A DNA stretch of 64,000 nt from NCBI RefSeq assembly GCF_037176765.1, contig NW_027118836.1:682001-746000 (forward strand). Direction: 5' to 3'. This DNA comes from Anolis sagrei (Eukaryota > Chordata > Lepidosauria > Squamata > Anolidae). The notes beneath the pieces are model-generated. The model saw only the letters and a program-made list of their open reading frames with translations, did not search any database and was not told the origin of the DNA. Shown in pieces: positions 10,930 through 21,645 of the stretch (position 1 is the stretch's first letter; every line of letters starts with the position of its first letter). The position numbers and the translations under genes are program-made.

Positions 10930-11570
10930 ACTCAAACCTGAAATAAACTTCTTTCTGGGCTCTGGGCAGCCGTGAGGTGTTCCAGGACTGTCTCTGTAGA
11001 TCTTAGAAAACTATTTCTTGATTTAGGTCGTTGACGTGCTGGCCGATACCCAAACAAGGGATGAGCTGGAGATGTCACTGCCTTGGTCCTTTCACTATTG
11101 GCTGCTACTTCCCGGCGGATGTCAGGTGGTGCAATACCGGCTAAACAGTGTAATTTCTCCAGTGGTGAAGGGTGCAGACACCCCGTGATAATGCGGCATG
11201 TCTCATTAAGAGCCACGTCCACTGTTTTAGCGTGGTGAAATGTGTTCCACACTGGGCATGCATACTCAGCAGCAGAGTAGCATAGCGCAAGGGCAGATGC
11301 CTTCACTGTGTCTGGTTGTGATCCCCAGATTGTGCCAGTCAGCTTTCGTATGATATTGTTTCTAGCACCCACTTTTTGCTTGATGTTCAGGCAGTGCTTC
11401 TGGTAGGTCAGAGCACGGTCCAGAGTGACTCCCAGGTATTTGGGTGCGCTGCAATGCTCCAGTGGGATTCCTTCCCAGGTAATCCTTAGAACTCGGGATG
11501 TTGCCTATTCTTAAGGTGAAAAGCACATGTCTGTGTTTTAGATGGGTAGGGATCTCTCTGGTTGTTCTAA
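10930..11570 (-). mobile_element. Non-LTR LINE, ORF2 C-terminal part (clade unresolved)
   Basis: The minus-strand frame (10932-11372) contains ALALCYSAAEYACPVWNTF, NETCRIITGCL, CLAGIAPPDIRREVA and SRNSFLRSTE. Upstream (11373-11570) are decayed traces of the TCAFHLKN region that is better kept at 18160-18483. A second copy of the C-terminus lies at 23458-24125 on the plus strand. The composition fits a jockey-superfamily-like non-LTR element, with Vingi/Ingi or a related clade possible in lizards. I do not assign it firmly. The 5' part is absent. Confidence 0.72.
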
Positions 11571-11589
11571 TCTATCTCTGAATATCCCT

Positions 11590-12880
11590 AATGGGCACTT
11601 CCCTGGTGTTTTTTTTTTTTAACTTTGTTGTGGATCATTTTATTTGTTTCCTTTATTATTCTTTTCCAATAGACCTGCACCAGTTCACAAGACCACCATA
11701 CATGAAAGAAAGTCACTTTCTTTGCTTTGCACCTCCAACAGGAACCTGATTTTGAGTTGTCCATTTTGGCTAGGAGGGCTGGGGTCATGTAGCATCTGTA
11801 GATCATTTGATATACATTGTCTCGAATTGAAGCTGCCACTGTCAATTTAAAGCCATTGTTCCACAGGTTTTCCCAGATGTCCAAATCTATGCTTCCCCCT
11901 AAATCTTTTGCCCATGAGATCATGGAAGTTTTAACACGATTATCTTCCAAGTTGGAATGTAGGATATATTTGTACAGTCTGGCTATTAAGCCTTTTCCCC
12001 CTTTGTCTAATATAGTTTCCAGATCTGATTTTTTTTTGAAGAAAATCAAATCTTCTCATCTTTTTTAAACCTTTCATAGAATTGATGATATCGAAACCAG
12101 TCTTTAATACCCAGTTCATCTCTCCCCCTCAGTGCCCATTGGCCATTGAACCTGCTAAGGAGTTCCTTCTATGTTCTGACGTCATCTTTACAGGTAGGTC
12201 TCCCAATAGCTTCCATTGGCCTCAGCCACAGGGGTGTTTTTGGTTCCATCCCTAACTTGTATCTTTTCCAAACGTCTATTAGGCTTCCTCTAATTATTAT
12301 ATCTTTCTTAAACGCCTTATTTAATTTCTCTCCTTCATACCAAAGGTATGCATGCCATCCATATCTGATTCCATGTTCTTCTAAATTCAGTAGATTTATG
12401 TTCTGGAATTGAATCCAATCTCTGAGCCAGCTCATGCAGGCGGCTTCATAGCAGGTGTTTAAATCTGGTAAATTTAGCCCCCTCCCCGCTTCTTCTATTT
12501 TCCTAGTAATTTTGATGTCTATATTTTTTGTAATAAATTTGGATTTGTCTTTTTTGATTTTGAAAGCCGAAAGCTCTCCATACAATTTGATTACCTCTAA
12601 TAATTTTGGAAGGCTCTGTGTTGGATTAGACAGGATACAAACCATATCGTTTGCATATGTTCTGGTTTTGATTTCCTAGCCTCTTTCTTTGAACCCTTCA
12701 ATTTCAGTGTCCTAATTCTTATTCTCAAAATTTCCAATCCCAGAATGAATAGTAATGGTGAAAGAGGGCAGCCTTGTCCACTCCCTTTCTGTATATCTAT
12801 AGCTCTTGTCAGCTGTCCATTTATTTTGATCTTAGCGGATTGCTTAAAATGTATTGCCCCCACTGGTTATGATAGAAATG
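11590..12880 (-). mobile_element. L1 LINE ORF2, 3' half, decayed
   Basis: Minus-strand frames contain, in order from high to low coordinate, GSGQGCPLSPLLFILGLEIL (reverse transcriptase), then GLNLPDLNTCYEAACMSWL and GWHAYLWYE with KTPLWLRPMEAIGR, then SCWRCKAKKVTFFHVWWSC (the cysteine-rich C-terminal region). That order matches L1 ORF2 on the minus strand. Several frame changes separate the blocks, so this is not functional. The RT part is shared with the inverted arm at 17440-17720. Confidence 0.88.
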
Positions 12881-13994
12881 AATGGCAAAATGGAGCTTGG
12901 CAGCCTGCTGGGGTCCCCAAAGCGGCTAGGAAGTGGCCATGGGGCTTGGGGCAGTTATGAGGGGCTATTCGGTGGAAGACGTCACGAATTGGCCCTGTCC
13001 CAGGGCTTTGGAGGGCTGTGGAGGGCCGCAGAGGGCCCTGGGCCATGTGGCCCGGTCCGTTGCCAGCACAGCTGAGGAATGCTGAAGTGAAGGAGAAAGG
13101 CCCATGGAGGTGAACGGAGACACAAAGAGGCAAAGGATAAGGATAACTTCATTTTATTAGTGTTAAAAAGTAAGAAAAGGGTCTTCTCCAGGTGCCGGTG
13201 GCTGCTGCAGGATCTCTTGACATTTAGAAATGGTAATGTTCCTTTGTTTTTTTTTTTCCAAGGTAAATTGGAAGATGTTTGGGAAGATGTTGTTGATGTG
13301 GGCCAGGAACTTGTTTGGTTTTCTTCCCCCCGGCTCCAAATGATGAAGGTATCATGCACATATCAGAACTATAGATGGGCTCTTTGGTGCTTCTTTCTAG
13401 GACTTGTTTCTCCAAGCGTTCCATGGAAAATTAGCGTGACAGGCTTAAGAGGGCTCCCTGTGTCTACCCCATTTTTCTGTTCAAAGAATTCATCGTCCCA
13501 CTGGAAGTAGCTTGTGGTGAGGCGGTGTTGAAGCAGGGCTGTGAGGTCTTTTGGGAAATTCCCGAGAATGAGCGTGATGGTGAATAGAGACACCACATCA
13601 AGGCTTGGTTTTTCTGGTGCTTTTTTCTGGTTGGGTGCTTTTTCAGTTTTCTGTATGTTGTGGGATCCAGTTCTGATTTTTTTTCTCTTTGTATTGTTCT
13701 TTTTTCATGATTACCGTGGCATTCCTCTTGCCTGCTGGGAGAAGGATGATTTCTGGATCTGAACTGAGGTCTTTGATGGCTTTGAGTTCTTTTCCTCTTT
13801 TGTTGCTGGAGGGAAGTTTTGCTTCCTCAGGATCCTCACTTTTCCCCACTAACTTCTGCCGCTTCTTCCTAGGGGGATGATCAACCACTCATGGAAGATG
13901 GGCAGTGTTGTTTTCTATTGAGATCGAGCTGGTAACAGCAAAATTGCCTCCTTTTGCTATGTTGCCTCTCGGTCAGAGCGGTCAAGGTCCACAA
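12632..13994 (-). repeat. Left arm of a 1.37-kb inverted duplication
   Basis: This arm matches 16326-17718 in reverse complement over about 1.37 kb with only scattered differences. From outer to inner edge it holds an L1 RT piece, a GC-rich stretch of about 270 bp (12880-13150), and PLE reverse transcriptase. L1 sequence continues beyond the outer edge on this side only, which suggests that this is the parental locus and the right arm the copy. Confidence 0.9.
13160..13990 (-). mobile_element. Penelope-like element RT fragment, minus strand
   Basis: The minus strand encodes DLSSDPEIILLPAGKRNATV, VSLFTITLILGNFPKDL, TTSYFQWDDEFFEQKNGVDT and GSPLKPV, then KHYHF/LNVKRSCSSHRHLEKT-type sequence. 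These fit Penelope-like RT motifs (LPADKGNATV, DV-SLFT-IP, F-QI-G--MGSPLSPV, FLD--I). The YADD/YVDD region is degenerate. Multiple frame breaks show that it is a relic. It adjoins the YLRAP frame at 14005-14538. Confidence 0.85.
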
Positions 13995-14004
13995 CGTCTC
14001 TCTT

Positions 14005-14538
14005 TCAGATCTTTGGTAGACGGCGAGGCTGGGGCACTGCCGGAATGCAGGGCTTGAAAGTTTTTGCCGGAGGAAGCCGTGGACCTGCTCGAGGCAGGGG
14101 AATAGCTTTCCCTGGGCTCCAGTCTTCAACATTCAGCTTCGGCAGGAAGGACTGCTGCCTCCTCAGTTCAGCCTCTTCGACCTTGGCCGGCCGGTGAGCA
14201 GATCCAGCATGGCGAAGCTTCTCCTCTGTGGACTGGGGCCGTGGGGGTGAGGAATGCTGGCTCTTCTGCTTTGGTAGGACGAGGGGCTCCTGCTGTGGCC
14301 GCCTGCGAAGCTTCTTTTCCTGGACCTTTGTCCTTTGAAGTTCTGGTTCTGCGGCTTTGGGAGGAGCCATTTCCCGCAAGGGGCGCCTCTGCCTGCTTGG
14401 CTGCTGCTGCTGCTGCCGCTGCCGAATTGGTGGAACTGGCCACGTGACGGGAACTTCTTGGGATTCGGGGGCCCTTAAATAAATGACCCGAATCTCAGGA
14501 AGCACCATGCCAAAATTCAATAGGTCGTATGCATCCAT
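14005..14538 (-). CDS. YLRAP-type Pro/Arg/Gln-rich hypothetical protein, copy 1
   Basis: This open frame of about 177 codons starts at the ATG at 14538 (MDAYDLLNFGMVLPEIRV). An upstream in-frame ATG at 14622 would add a hydrophobic, AT-rich leader that I judge to be intron-like or non-coding. After an N-terminal block (IRVIYLRAPESQEVP) come a glutamine run near residues 51-55 (RQRQQQQQPSRQR), a basic stretch (RTKVQEKKLRRRPQQ), a charged block (KVEEAELRRQQSFL) and a proline-rich C-terminus ending RRLPKI. I recognise no domain. The paralogue at 27129-27668 is open over the same length. In both copies the stop is followed within tens of bases by the same PLE fragment. It may be a host-derived exon, a captured module, or a chance-retained open frame. 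Confidence 0.42.
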   Translation of the reverse strand: MDAYDLLNFGMVLPEIRVIYLRAPESQEVPVTWPVPPIRQRQQQQQPSRQRRPLREMAPPKAAEPELQRTKVQEKKLRRRPQQEPLVLPKQKSQHSSPPRPQSTEEKLRHAGSAHRPAKVEEAELRRQQSFLPKLNVEDWSPGKAIPLPRAGPRLPPAKTFKPCIPAVPQPRRLPKI

Positions 14539-14978
14539 TGCACTTCCCAAAAAATAAAAAAAATAAAAATAAAAAATACAACCAGACAACAAAAACCTGA
14601 AGTAAATCCAACAAAAAAACAACCAAACTCTAAATCAAAGAGTGTCAACAAAATAAAAAAATATATAACAATACAAAGAAACAAAAAAGGAAAAATAATA
14701 CAATAAATATATTCTATATTTTAGAAACTAAGAAAAATAATAAATATCTAAAGCCCTAACTAACCTAATAAGAAGAATAAACAACTAACACTATTAATAT
14801 ATATATATTCAAACACCAACACACTCAATAACAAACACTCTACACACTAAACACTAAACTATTATAAAAACAAATACGAAAGACAACAACAACTACTACT
14901 ACTACTACAACTACTACTACTCTTACTACTAGTATAATAAGTAAACCAATCAACACAAACCGAACACAACAACCGGGA
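14539..14978. other. AT-rich spacer with (ACT)n and a 92-bp direct repeat
   Basis: Low-complexity AT-rich sequence. Bases 14661-14752 recur almost exactly at 15155-15247 (offset 494 bp; e.g. AACAATACAAAGAAAC at 14667 and 15161). An (ACT)n tract lies near 14892-14932. On the minus strand this separates the GC-rich module (14979-15420) from the YLRAP start, and it could be intronic if the two are joined in a transcript. That is inference only. Confidence 0.6.
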
Positions 14979-15420
14979 GGCGCAAGTCGAGGTAAGGACC
15001 GAGGCAAAGGCAGGGCAGGGCAGGGCAGCGAAGAGGCAGGGACTGAGGGCAGAAGGGGACTGAGAGGCAGCAACAGTTCAGTCGCCGGGGGGGAGACATT
15101 GTGACCTCAGAAGGAGGCAGGGGAGGGGGAGGGGGAGGGAGGGGGCACCGTGACATATAAAACAATACAAAGAAACAAAAAAAGGAAAAATAATACAATA
15201 AATATATTCTATATTTTAGAAACTAAGAAAAATAATAAATATCTAAAGCTCTGTCCTGGGGAGATGATGGCGGAAAAGGAGAAGAGTGGGGCGGAGGGGG
15301 GGGGGGGGATGCTGGGAGGCTTCTTAAGAGGAAGGTTGCCATCTTTGCCTTCCTCTGAATCGGAGAGTGGGACTTTGCCCCGGGGGCTTCCGGTGGTAGA
15401 ATATCACATCTCAGACCTTG
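14979..15420 (-). repeat. GC-rich module copy 1 (interrupted)
   Basis: On the minus strand it runs from GGAAGCCCCCGGGGCAAAGT through GAGGAAGGCAAAGATGGC and a proline-coding poly-C stretch, then CTCCCCAGGACAG. It is broken by the 92-bp AT-rich direct repeat (15155-15247) and resumes with CCTTCTGAGGTCACAATGTC and CTGCCCTGCCCTGCCCTG to GACTTGCGCCTCC. Related modules lie at 27871-28130, 30625-30910 and 49500-49740. They share TGATGTCAC-like (CRE-like) words and pyrimidine-rich runs. In this copy it lies 5' of a YLRAP frame on the same strand. Confidence 0.7.
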
Positions 15421-16124
15421 TTTAGTTTGTAAAATTGATCATTTGCAACCATTCAAAAGCCCACAGGTGCATCCCAATCATAGAAACGCAGGACCAGTAC
15501 AGCTCCCCTCCTCCAGATATCCAAACTGGTCCGAAATTCAAAACAGTTCATGTGGTGGGCTGAGGGAGTGGCACCTTTACTTTCCCAGGGTTCACTAACT
15601 TTGTTTTTTGGAGTTTTCTTGGCCAGATTTCTGCTTTTTTTATCTTAAATATTTTTTTATTTAAATATTTGACACAATATCATATATAATCAGGAAATAT
15701 CCGTTGAGAAATAATGAAACATGTCTAGATCTGTATGTAGACGTCAACTTGTACAAAGTAAATATAACATATTATAGCATTCACTCGAGTTTAAGTCACT
15801 TTTAAAGGAAAATCCATGCAGACTATTCCTAACTAGAACTGTTTCTATCTAGCTAACAGCAATAGTTCCATCAGCTACTCCCCCCCCCATATCATATGCA
15901 AAAAAAAAAAAAAAAACTTTAAAAAAAAGATTCCTTACAAGGCAAGAAATATATATTCATGATCAAGACAGTTTCACAGTATGTCTTGATATTACATCAA
16001 TAAAAAAAAACAAGAATGGGAGCAGGCAACAAAGTACTCTCTTATGTCAAGAGCTTTCTGACTATTTTACTGTTCCCTCAAGTTGAAGCAGGATATTTTT
16101 TATTTATTTATTTGTCTTTTTAAG
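15421..16124. other. No recognised gene; poly-A and AT-rich tracts
   Basis: The stretch contains short homopolymers (poly-C near 15880-15888, poly-A near 15901-15916) and AT-rich DNA. I see no supportable coding region or named repeat. Confidence 0.5.
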
Positions 16125-16265
16125 TCCCTTCGGCTGTGTTTTCCAGTATTTTTAGGAGTGATGGTCACTCATTGGCCTGAGAGGGGTCTTGTGTCCAAAT
16201 TTGGTGTCAATTTGCCCAGTGGTTTTTGAGTTCTTTTAATCCCACAAACGAACATGACATGTTTA
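16125..16265 (-). mobile_element. Helitron 5'-end fragment, minus strand
   Basis: Reversed, it reads GTTCGTTTGTGGGATTAAAA, then GAACTCAAAAACCACTGGGC and ACCAAATTTGGACACAAGAC. This matches the first 150 bp of the Helitron at 22334. Only the 5' portion is present, and it abuts the inverted-duplication arm. Confidence 0.75.
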
Positions 16266-16299
16266 TTTCTCGAGAAAGAAAGATCGAGATCCACTCTTT

Positions 16300-17195
16300 G
16301 GAGCTTGGCCCCTTTGGTGAAGTGAAAGAAAGGCGGACCCTGACCGCTCTGACCGAGAGGCAACTCTTTGGTGGCGATGTATCCATCTTAGCAAAAGGAG
16401 GCAATTTTGCTGTTACCAGCACGATTCCAATAGAAAACATCACTGCCAATCTTGCATGAGTGGTTGATCATCCCCCTAGGAAGAAGCGGCAGAAGTTAGA
16501 GGGGAAAAGTGAGGATCCTGAGGAAGCAAAACTTCCCTCCAGCAACAAAAGAGGAAAAGAACTCAAAGCCATCAAAGACCTCAGTTCAGATCCAGAAATC
16601 ATCCTTCTCCCAGCAGGCAAGAGGAATGCCACGGTAATCATGAAAACAGAACAATACAAAGAGAAAAAAAATCAGAACTGGATCCCACAACATACAGAAA
16701 ACTGAAAAAGCACCCAACCAACCAAAGCACCAGAAAAACCAAGCCTTGATGTGGTGTCTCTATTCACCATCACGCTCATTCACGGGAATTTCCCAAAAGA
16801 CCTCACAGCCCTGCTTCAACACCGCCTCACCACAAGCTACTTCCAGTGGGACGATGAATTCTTTGAACAGAAAGATGGGGTAGACACAGGGAGCCCTCTT
16901 AAGCCTGTCATGCTAATTTTCCATGGAACGCTTGGAGAAACAAGTCCTGGAAAGAAGCACCAAAGAGCCCATCTATAGTTCTGATATGTGCATCACACCT
17001 TCATCATTTGGAGCCGTGGGGAAGAAAAACCGAACAAGTTCCTGGCCCACATCAACAACATCTACCCAAACATCTTCCAATTTACCTTGGGAAAAAAAAA
17101 ACCGAAGGAACATTACCATTTCTAAATGTCAAGAGATCCTGCAGCAGCCACCGGCACCTGGAGAAGACCCTTTTCTTCCTTTTCAACACTAATAA
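16300..17195 (+). mobile_element. Penelope-like element RT fragment, plus strand
   Basis: Plus-strand frames contain GGNFAVTSTIPIENI (the N-terminal PLE region before the RT), DLSSDPEIILLPAGKRNATV, VSLFTITLIHGNFPKDL, TTSYFQWDDEFFEQKDGVDT and GSPLKPVMLIF. The order matches Penelope-like RT. It shares its breaks with the left-arm copy, so it was already a relic when the inverted duplication arose. The GIY-YIG endonuclease is absent here. Confidence 0.85.
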
Positions 17196-17718
17196 AGTGA
17201 AGTTATCCTTATCCTTTGCCTCTTTGTGTCTCCGTTCACCTCCATGGGCCTTTCTCCTTCACTTCAGCATTCCTCAGCTGTGCTGGCAACGGACCGGGCC
17301 ACATGGCCCAGGGCCCTCTGCGGCCCTCCACAGCCCTCCAAAGCCCTGGGACAGGGCCAATTCGTGACGTCTTCCACCGGATAGCCCCTCATAACTGCCC
17401 CAAGCCCCATGGCCACTTCCTAGCTGCTTTGGGAACCCCAGCAGGCTGCCAAGCTCCATTTTGCCATTCATTTCTATCATAACCAGTGGGGGCAATACAT
17501 TCTAAGCAATCCGCTAAGATAAAAATAAATGGACAGCTGACAAAAGCTATAGATATACAGAAAGGGAGTGGACAAGGCTGCCCTCTTTCGCCATTACTAT
17601 TCATTCTGGGACTGGAAATTTTGAGAACAAGAATTAGGACACTGAAATTGAAGGGTTCAAAGTAAGAGGCCAGGAAATCAAAACCAGAACATATGCAGAC
17701 TATATGGTTTGTATCTTA
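16326..17718 (+). repeat. Right arm of the 1.37-kb inverted duplication
   Basis: This is the reverse complement of 12632-13994. It carries PLE (to about 17195), the same GC-rich stretch (about 17210-17465) and an L1 RT piece (17466-17718). L1 similarity to the left arm stops near the TATGGTTTGTATC motif, where this arm passes into unrelated sequence while the left arm continues as L1. Confidence 0.9.
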
Positions 17719-17730
17719 TGTAATCTAATG
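17466..17730 (+). mobile_element. L1 ORF2 RT fragment, plus strand
   Basis: The sequence encodes AIDIQKGSGQGCPLSPLLFI-like residues, then LEILRTRIRTLKLKGSK, the same L1 RT segment as 12597-12863. It is truncated at both sides by the duplication boundary. Confidence 0.8.
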
Positions 17731-17805
17731 CTAACAAAAGCATCATACGATGCTAGCATCATAGTACAATCAAAATATCAAAAAATGAAACAACAATTTA
17801 AACAA

Positions 17806-18154
17806 TTAATTAAGCACATCCATTAAAATCGAAATACAAAAACCAGTCCGGGTCAATTCATTGCCATAAGTTGTGTGATCTTCTTCCACTTGCTGCTCAC
17901 TGATCAAATGCTTGGTCTCATAACCAGGTCTTGATTTTCCTTCTAAAAGACAAGGGGGAGGTGGCCAATCTGATATCTCTAGAGAGGGCATTCCATAGGC
18001 GGGGGGCCACTGCTGAGAAGTCCCTGTCACTAGTCCCCATCAATCGTGTGTGCGATAGTGGTGGGATCGAGAGCAGGGCCTCTCCTGAAGATCTTAAATT
18101 TTGTGATGGTTCGTGGCAGGAGATACGTTCGGACAGGTAGTCTGCTTGCTCCAT
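17806..18154 (-). mobile_element. L2-clade LINE ORF2 C-terminus, minus strand
   Basis: The minus-strand frame (17918-18154) reads YLSERISCHEPSQNLRSSGE, SDRDFSAVAPRLWNALSRDI and PLSFRRKIKTWL. This is the conserved L2-clade C-terminal block (R-FSV-APRLWN-LP-DIR---S---FRR-LKTWL). The trailing part (about 17806-17917) is 3' UTR-like. Confidence 0.85.
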
Positions 18155-18155
18155 C

Positions 18156-18483
18156 CATGTTCAACATTTACACAAATGACCAGTCACTGCCAGAAGGGAC
18201 GGAGAGCTTCATCTATGCTGATGATCGTGCCATTACTTCTCAAGCAGGGAGCTTTGAGATGGTTGAACAGAAGCTCTCCGAAGCTCTAGGTGCTCTTACT
18301 ACCTACTACAGGGAAAACCAGCTGATCCCCAACCCATCTAAAACACAGACATGTGCTTTTCACCTTAAGAACAGACAAACATCCCGAGCTCTGAGGATTA
18401 CCTGGGAAGGAATCCCACTGGAGCACTGCAGCGCACCCAAATATCTGGGAGTCACTCTGGACCGTGCTCTGACCTATCCCTAA
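18156..18483 (+). mobile_element. Non-LTR LINE reverse transcriptase fragment (same unresolved family)
   Basis: The frame contains SMFNIYTNDQSLPEGTESF, then IYADDRAI (RT motif with YADD), NPSKTQTCAFHLKNR and APKYLGVTLDRALTYP. It is the RT segment upstream of the C-terminal portion found at 10930-11372 and 23458-24125. It breaks off at 18483. Confidence 0.8.
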
Positions 18484-19735
18484 AATACCAACTCCAGGAC
18501 TCACCCTCAATATTACAGAAGATTACAACAGATATCAAAAATATGTATAAATGAAACAACCTGGGATTTTCTAAACTGTGTTTTAAATAATGCTGGTAAT
18601 CTTCAGAATAGTGTAAGAAAGAGTCTCTGTTGAATTAATTAATGCTTAAAAATTAAATAGCAGAGTCCTTCTTGGGATTTCTTATGTATAGAGAGGTTTT
18701 CAATTCAATCTTGATATTTTAGGTCACAAATCAATCCGAAATTTAAAACTCTCATTGAAATCTTAAGGACGTGGCATCATTTTTAGTTACAATTCTTAAG
18801 ATCACTGAAACCTATGACAAGTTGAAAGTAGGTACCAAAATGTTTCAGAAGCTGCATATATTTCATGAGACTGTGAAATATCGAATTCTCTGGGGTGTAG
18901 CACAGATATGTCAAACTCGCAACATAAGATCTCTGAATACTTTTTTATTGTATGTGCTCTTTTATTATCAAAATAAATACAATGCCACAGTTGTCATTGT
19001 TCAGTAGATTCACATGAAGGATAAATCTTTCATCATGTTTCAGTCACCTAGGTCTATATCACATATCTTCTCACGTTCAAGTTCAAGTTCACTTTATTAG
19101 GGTCAATGACCAGCTCATGAGAAGAGGGACACAGTCCCACATATCTTCTCAACATCTAAGTAATTTACTTGAAGAAATATTTTACGTAGAAAGCAGAAAC
19201 AATATCCCTGTAAGGAGTGTCTGAATCAGATTTGGTCCGAGGAATATGGCACAATCTACGGAAAGCAGGGGAGCGTAGCAGAAGGTTGTGTGAAAGGCCC
19301 ATGAAACTTGATGATACCCAGTACAAAGCTATGGCCTGCAATAAAAAAGAATGAAATATTACTTTAAACAAAACCAAGATGTTGTTATGAAATAACATAT
19401 CCCTCAGTAAATGGGTGTCGCCATTCTTTATTAGGAATATTCAATGTGAACATATGAATTTGCTCAATTATATTTTAGTCATTTTATCCCATCGGCCAAA
19501 GGATGTCAAGGTATTATATACGTTTGTTTCCCTCCATTTTATTCTAAAAACAAAGTCAGGTAGGCATAGGAGATTGTCACCCAACTCTGGTGGCCCAAGG
19601 AACATGTGAATCTGAATCTTAGTCAAGCACTAAAACTAAACACCTTATCTCAAAGCTAATATTCACACTGAAATGCACTGAAATGCTGTTAATTCATACC
19701 GGACCCCGAATGCCCCCCCCCCCCCCGTTACGTGT
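18484..19735. other. No recognised gene or repeat
   Basis: AT-rich non-coding sequence. Frames of 64-78 codons exist on both strands but show no motif. A short LINE-like phrase, TTCACTTTATTAGGGTCAATGA, near 19089 may be the edge of a decayed LINE 3' end. I could not identify anything else. A poly-C tract lies near 19713-19726. Confidence 0.5.
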
Positions 19736-19752
19736 TTTTAATAATAATAATA

Positions 19753-19788
<36 letters not shown>

Positions 19789-20235
19789 TCTGGTATTTCT
19801 ACCCCGTTCCTTCTCAACCCCCGAAGGGGGACTCAGGACGGCTTACATTTGGCAGCAATTCTATGCCACTACATATAACAAAGCAATATAATACATAGAA
19901 CATTCATTACAAGCAATAAAACAGTAAAAACAGTTAAATATCATCATTCCAGTAGAATTCCATATCCAAAGTGCTATTTATGCCTGCTATCCAAAAGCCT
20001 GGTCCCAAAACTACGACTTCAATTTCTTGCGAAAAGGCAGGAGGGATGAAGCCGAACTTACTTCTGTGGGAAGTGAGTTCCATAGGCGGGGAGCCACAGG
20101 CAAGAAGGCTCTGTCTCTTGTCCCCGCCAGCCGCATTTGTGACGCTGGCGGGAGCGAGAGCAGGGCCTCCCCGGACAATCTTAAACTGCGAGCTGGGACG
20201 TAGAGGGAGATGTGTTTGGACACGTAAATACGAAA
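19736..20235 (-). mobile_element. L2-clade LINE 3' end with ORF2 C-terminus, minus strand
   Basis: A (TAA/TTA)n tail at 19739-19789 is followed by antisense 3' UTR (CCCCGAAGGGGGACTCAGGA). The minus-strand frame at 20011-20223 reads RSLRLSGEALLSLPPASQMR, then RDRAFLPVAPRLWNSLPTEV and FRKKLKS. It is a 5'-truncated L2 insertion with a microsatellite tail, typical of target-primed insertion. Confidence 0.88.
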
Positions 20236-21234
20236 ATGTACTTTATAAATAGCAAATAATGTATAAATGCATATTCACATGGAACAATAACAAAGAAAGA
20301 ACAACTTTAGAAGCACAAAGATATGGTAGGGAAGCACAAAGAACAAAGTGAAGAGGCAGAATCACCTCCCCAAAAGAAACAGCACAGATACGGAAAATAC
20401 TGTTGTGCATGCAGCATTCTGTCTTGAAAGGAAACTGTTTTACAGAGGCAATTTCAGACTCTCTGGAACAAAACTAAGGGTTTATTTCCAATGCATTTTC
20501 TGGTACACACCACAATTAAAAGACTTTCACGTTATTGTCCTGAATTACTTACTGAAGGCACCGTTGCAGCAACTGGGATCATAAATATAGATACCCCACG
20601 GAAGAAGTTTCTGGCATATCTCTGAAATCTGGAGGATTCTGTTTTGCATAAAGCAAAAATCTAGGGAGATAAATGTCACTTTTAAGAACTACAGGAAACA
20701 GACTGCTGTGAGGTCATGCAAATATGAGATTCGTAACAGGAACATTCAAGCCAAATAAATTAATAAGTTATGCAAGCAGTTCCCAGGTTACAAACAAGAT
20801 AGGTTCTAAAGGTTGCTTCTAAATTGAATTTGTATGGAAGTCAGAACAGGTACATTTTTAAGTGTAACTCTAGCCAAACACACACACACACACAAGTTTT
20901 GGGTAGCATGGAGGTGGGTGGGTTTAACAGCACTGCAACATTTATTTCGCTAATTTTGCCCCTGTTCAAATTTTACCTCATTTTCTCTCCCTGTGACAAT
21001 TGGATTTTGAAAAGTTTGCATTGTTGTGGAAAGAAACACTGGTGGTAAGCTTCAGTGGACACACATTTTTTCCATGATAACTTTTACAGGGGTGAATTTC
21101 CCTTCCTAGGGATAGATTTCCGTTCACTTCCCGTTGCCTTAACCTCCTTTGTAACTAAGAGTTGTATGTAACTCGGGGACTGCTTGTACCATATTTACAC
21201 TTCATTGCATGTATGTATCTTCTCCAGTGTATAT
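20236..21234. other. No recognised gene; short (CA)n
   Basis: Unique-looking AT-rich sequence with a (CA)n tract at about 20878-20895. Frames of up to 78 codons lack any family motif. Confidence 0.5.
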
Positions 21235-21645
21235 GTTAATGATTGGTGGGGATGAGAGACAGGGCCTTCTCGGTGATTGCTCCCCGGCTATGGAACTCCC
21301 TCCTTGGTGAGATCAGGTCAGCCCCCTCCCTCCTGTCCTTTAGAAGGATGGTAAAAACTTGGCCGTGGGACCAAGCTTTCGGGACAGGGCAATAAAACGG
21401 CAATAGGAAAGATGACCACGCCAATTAGACTTGACACGGATGACTAGGACGGTTTTAAATGGTGTATTTTAATATTTTGATAAATGTTTTTTTTTAATAT
21501 TTAGTATGTGTATGTGAATTTGTGTCCTGGCATTGAATGTTTGCTGTATATATGCTGTGCTCCGCCCTGAGTCCACTTTGGAGTGAGAAGGGTGGAATAT
21601 AAATATGATAAATAAATAAATAAATAAATATATAAATAAGCAATT
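21235..21645 (+). mobile_element. L2-clade LINE 3' end, plus strand
   Basis: The sense strand encodes decayed RDRAFSVIAPRLWNSLL-EI and WDQAF residues (21250-21395), followed by 3' UTR CTCCGCCCTGAGTCCACTTT and an (AAAT)n tail at about 21600-21640. The same 3' UTR as at 8395-8565 is here physically joined to L2 coding sequence. Confidence 0.85.

Noticed and set aside
13643-13888. Small open frame MVDHPPRKKRQKL... as a host nuclear protein
   Set aside because: It continues into PLE reverse transcriptase motifs (LPAGKRNATV) and recurs in the inverted arm at 16460-16705, so it is part of the PLE relic.
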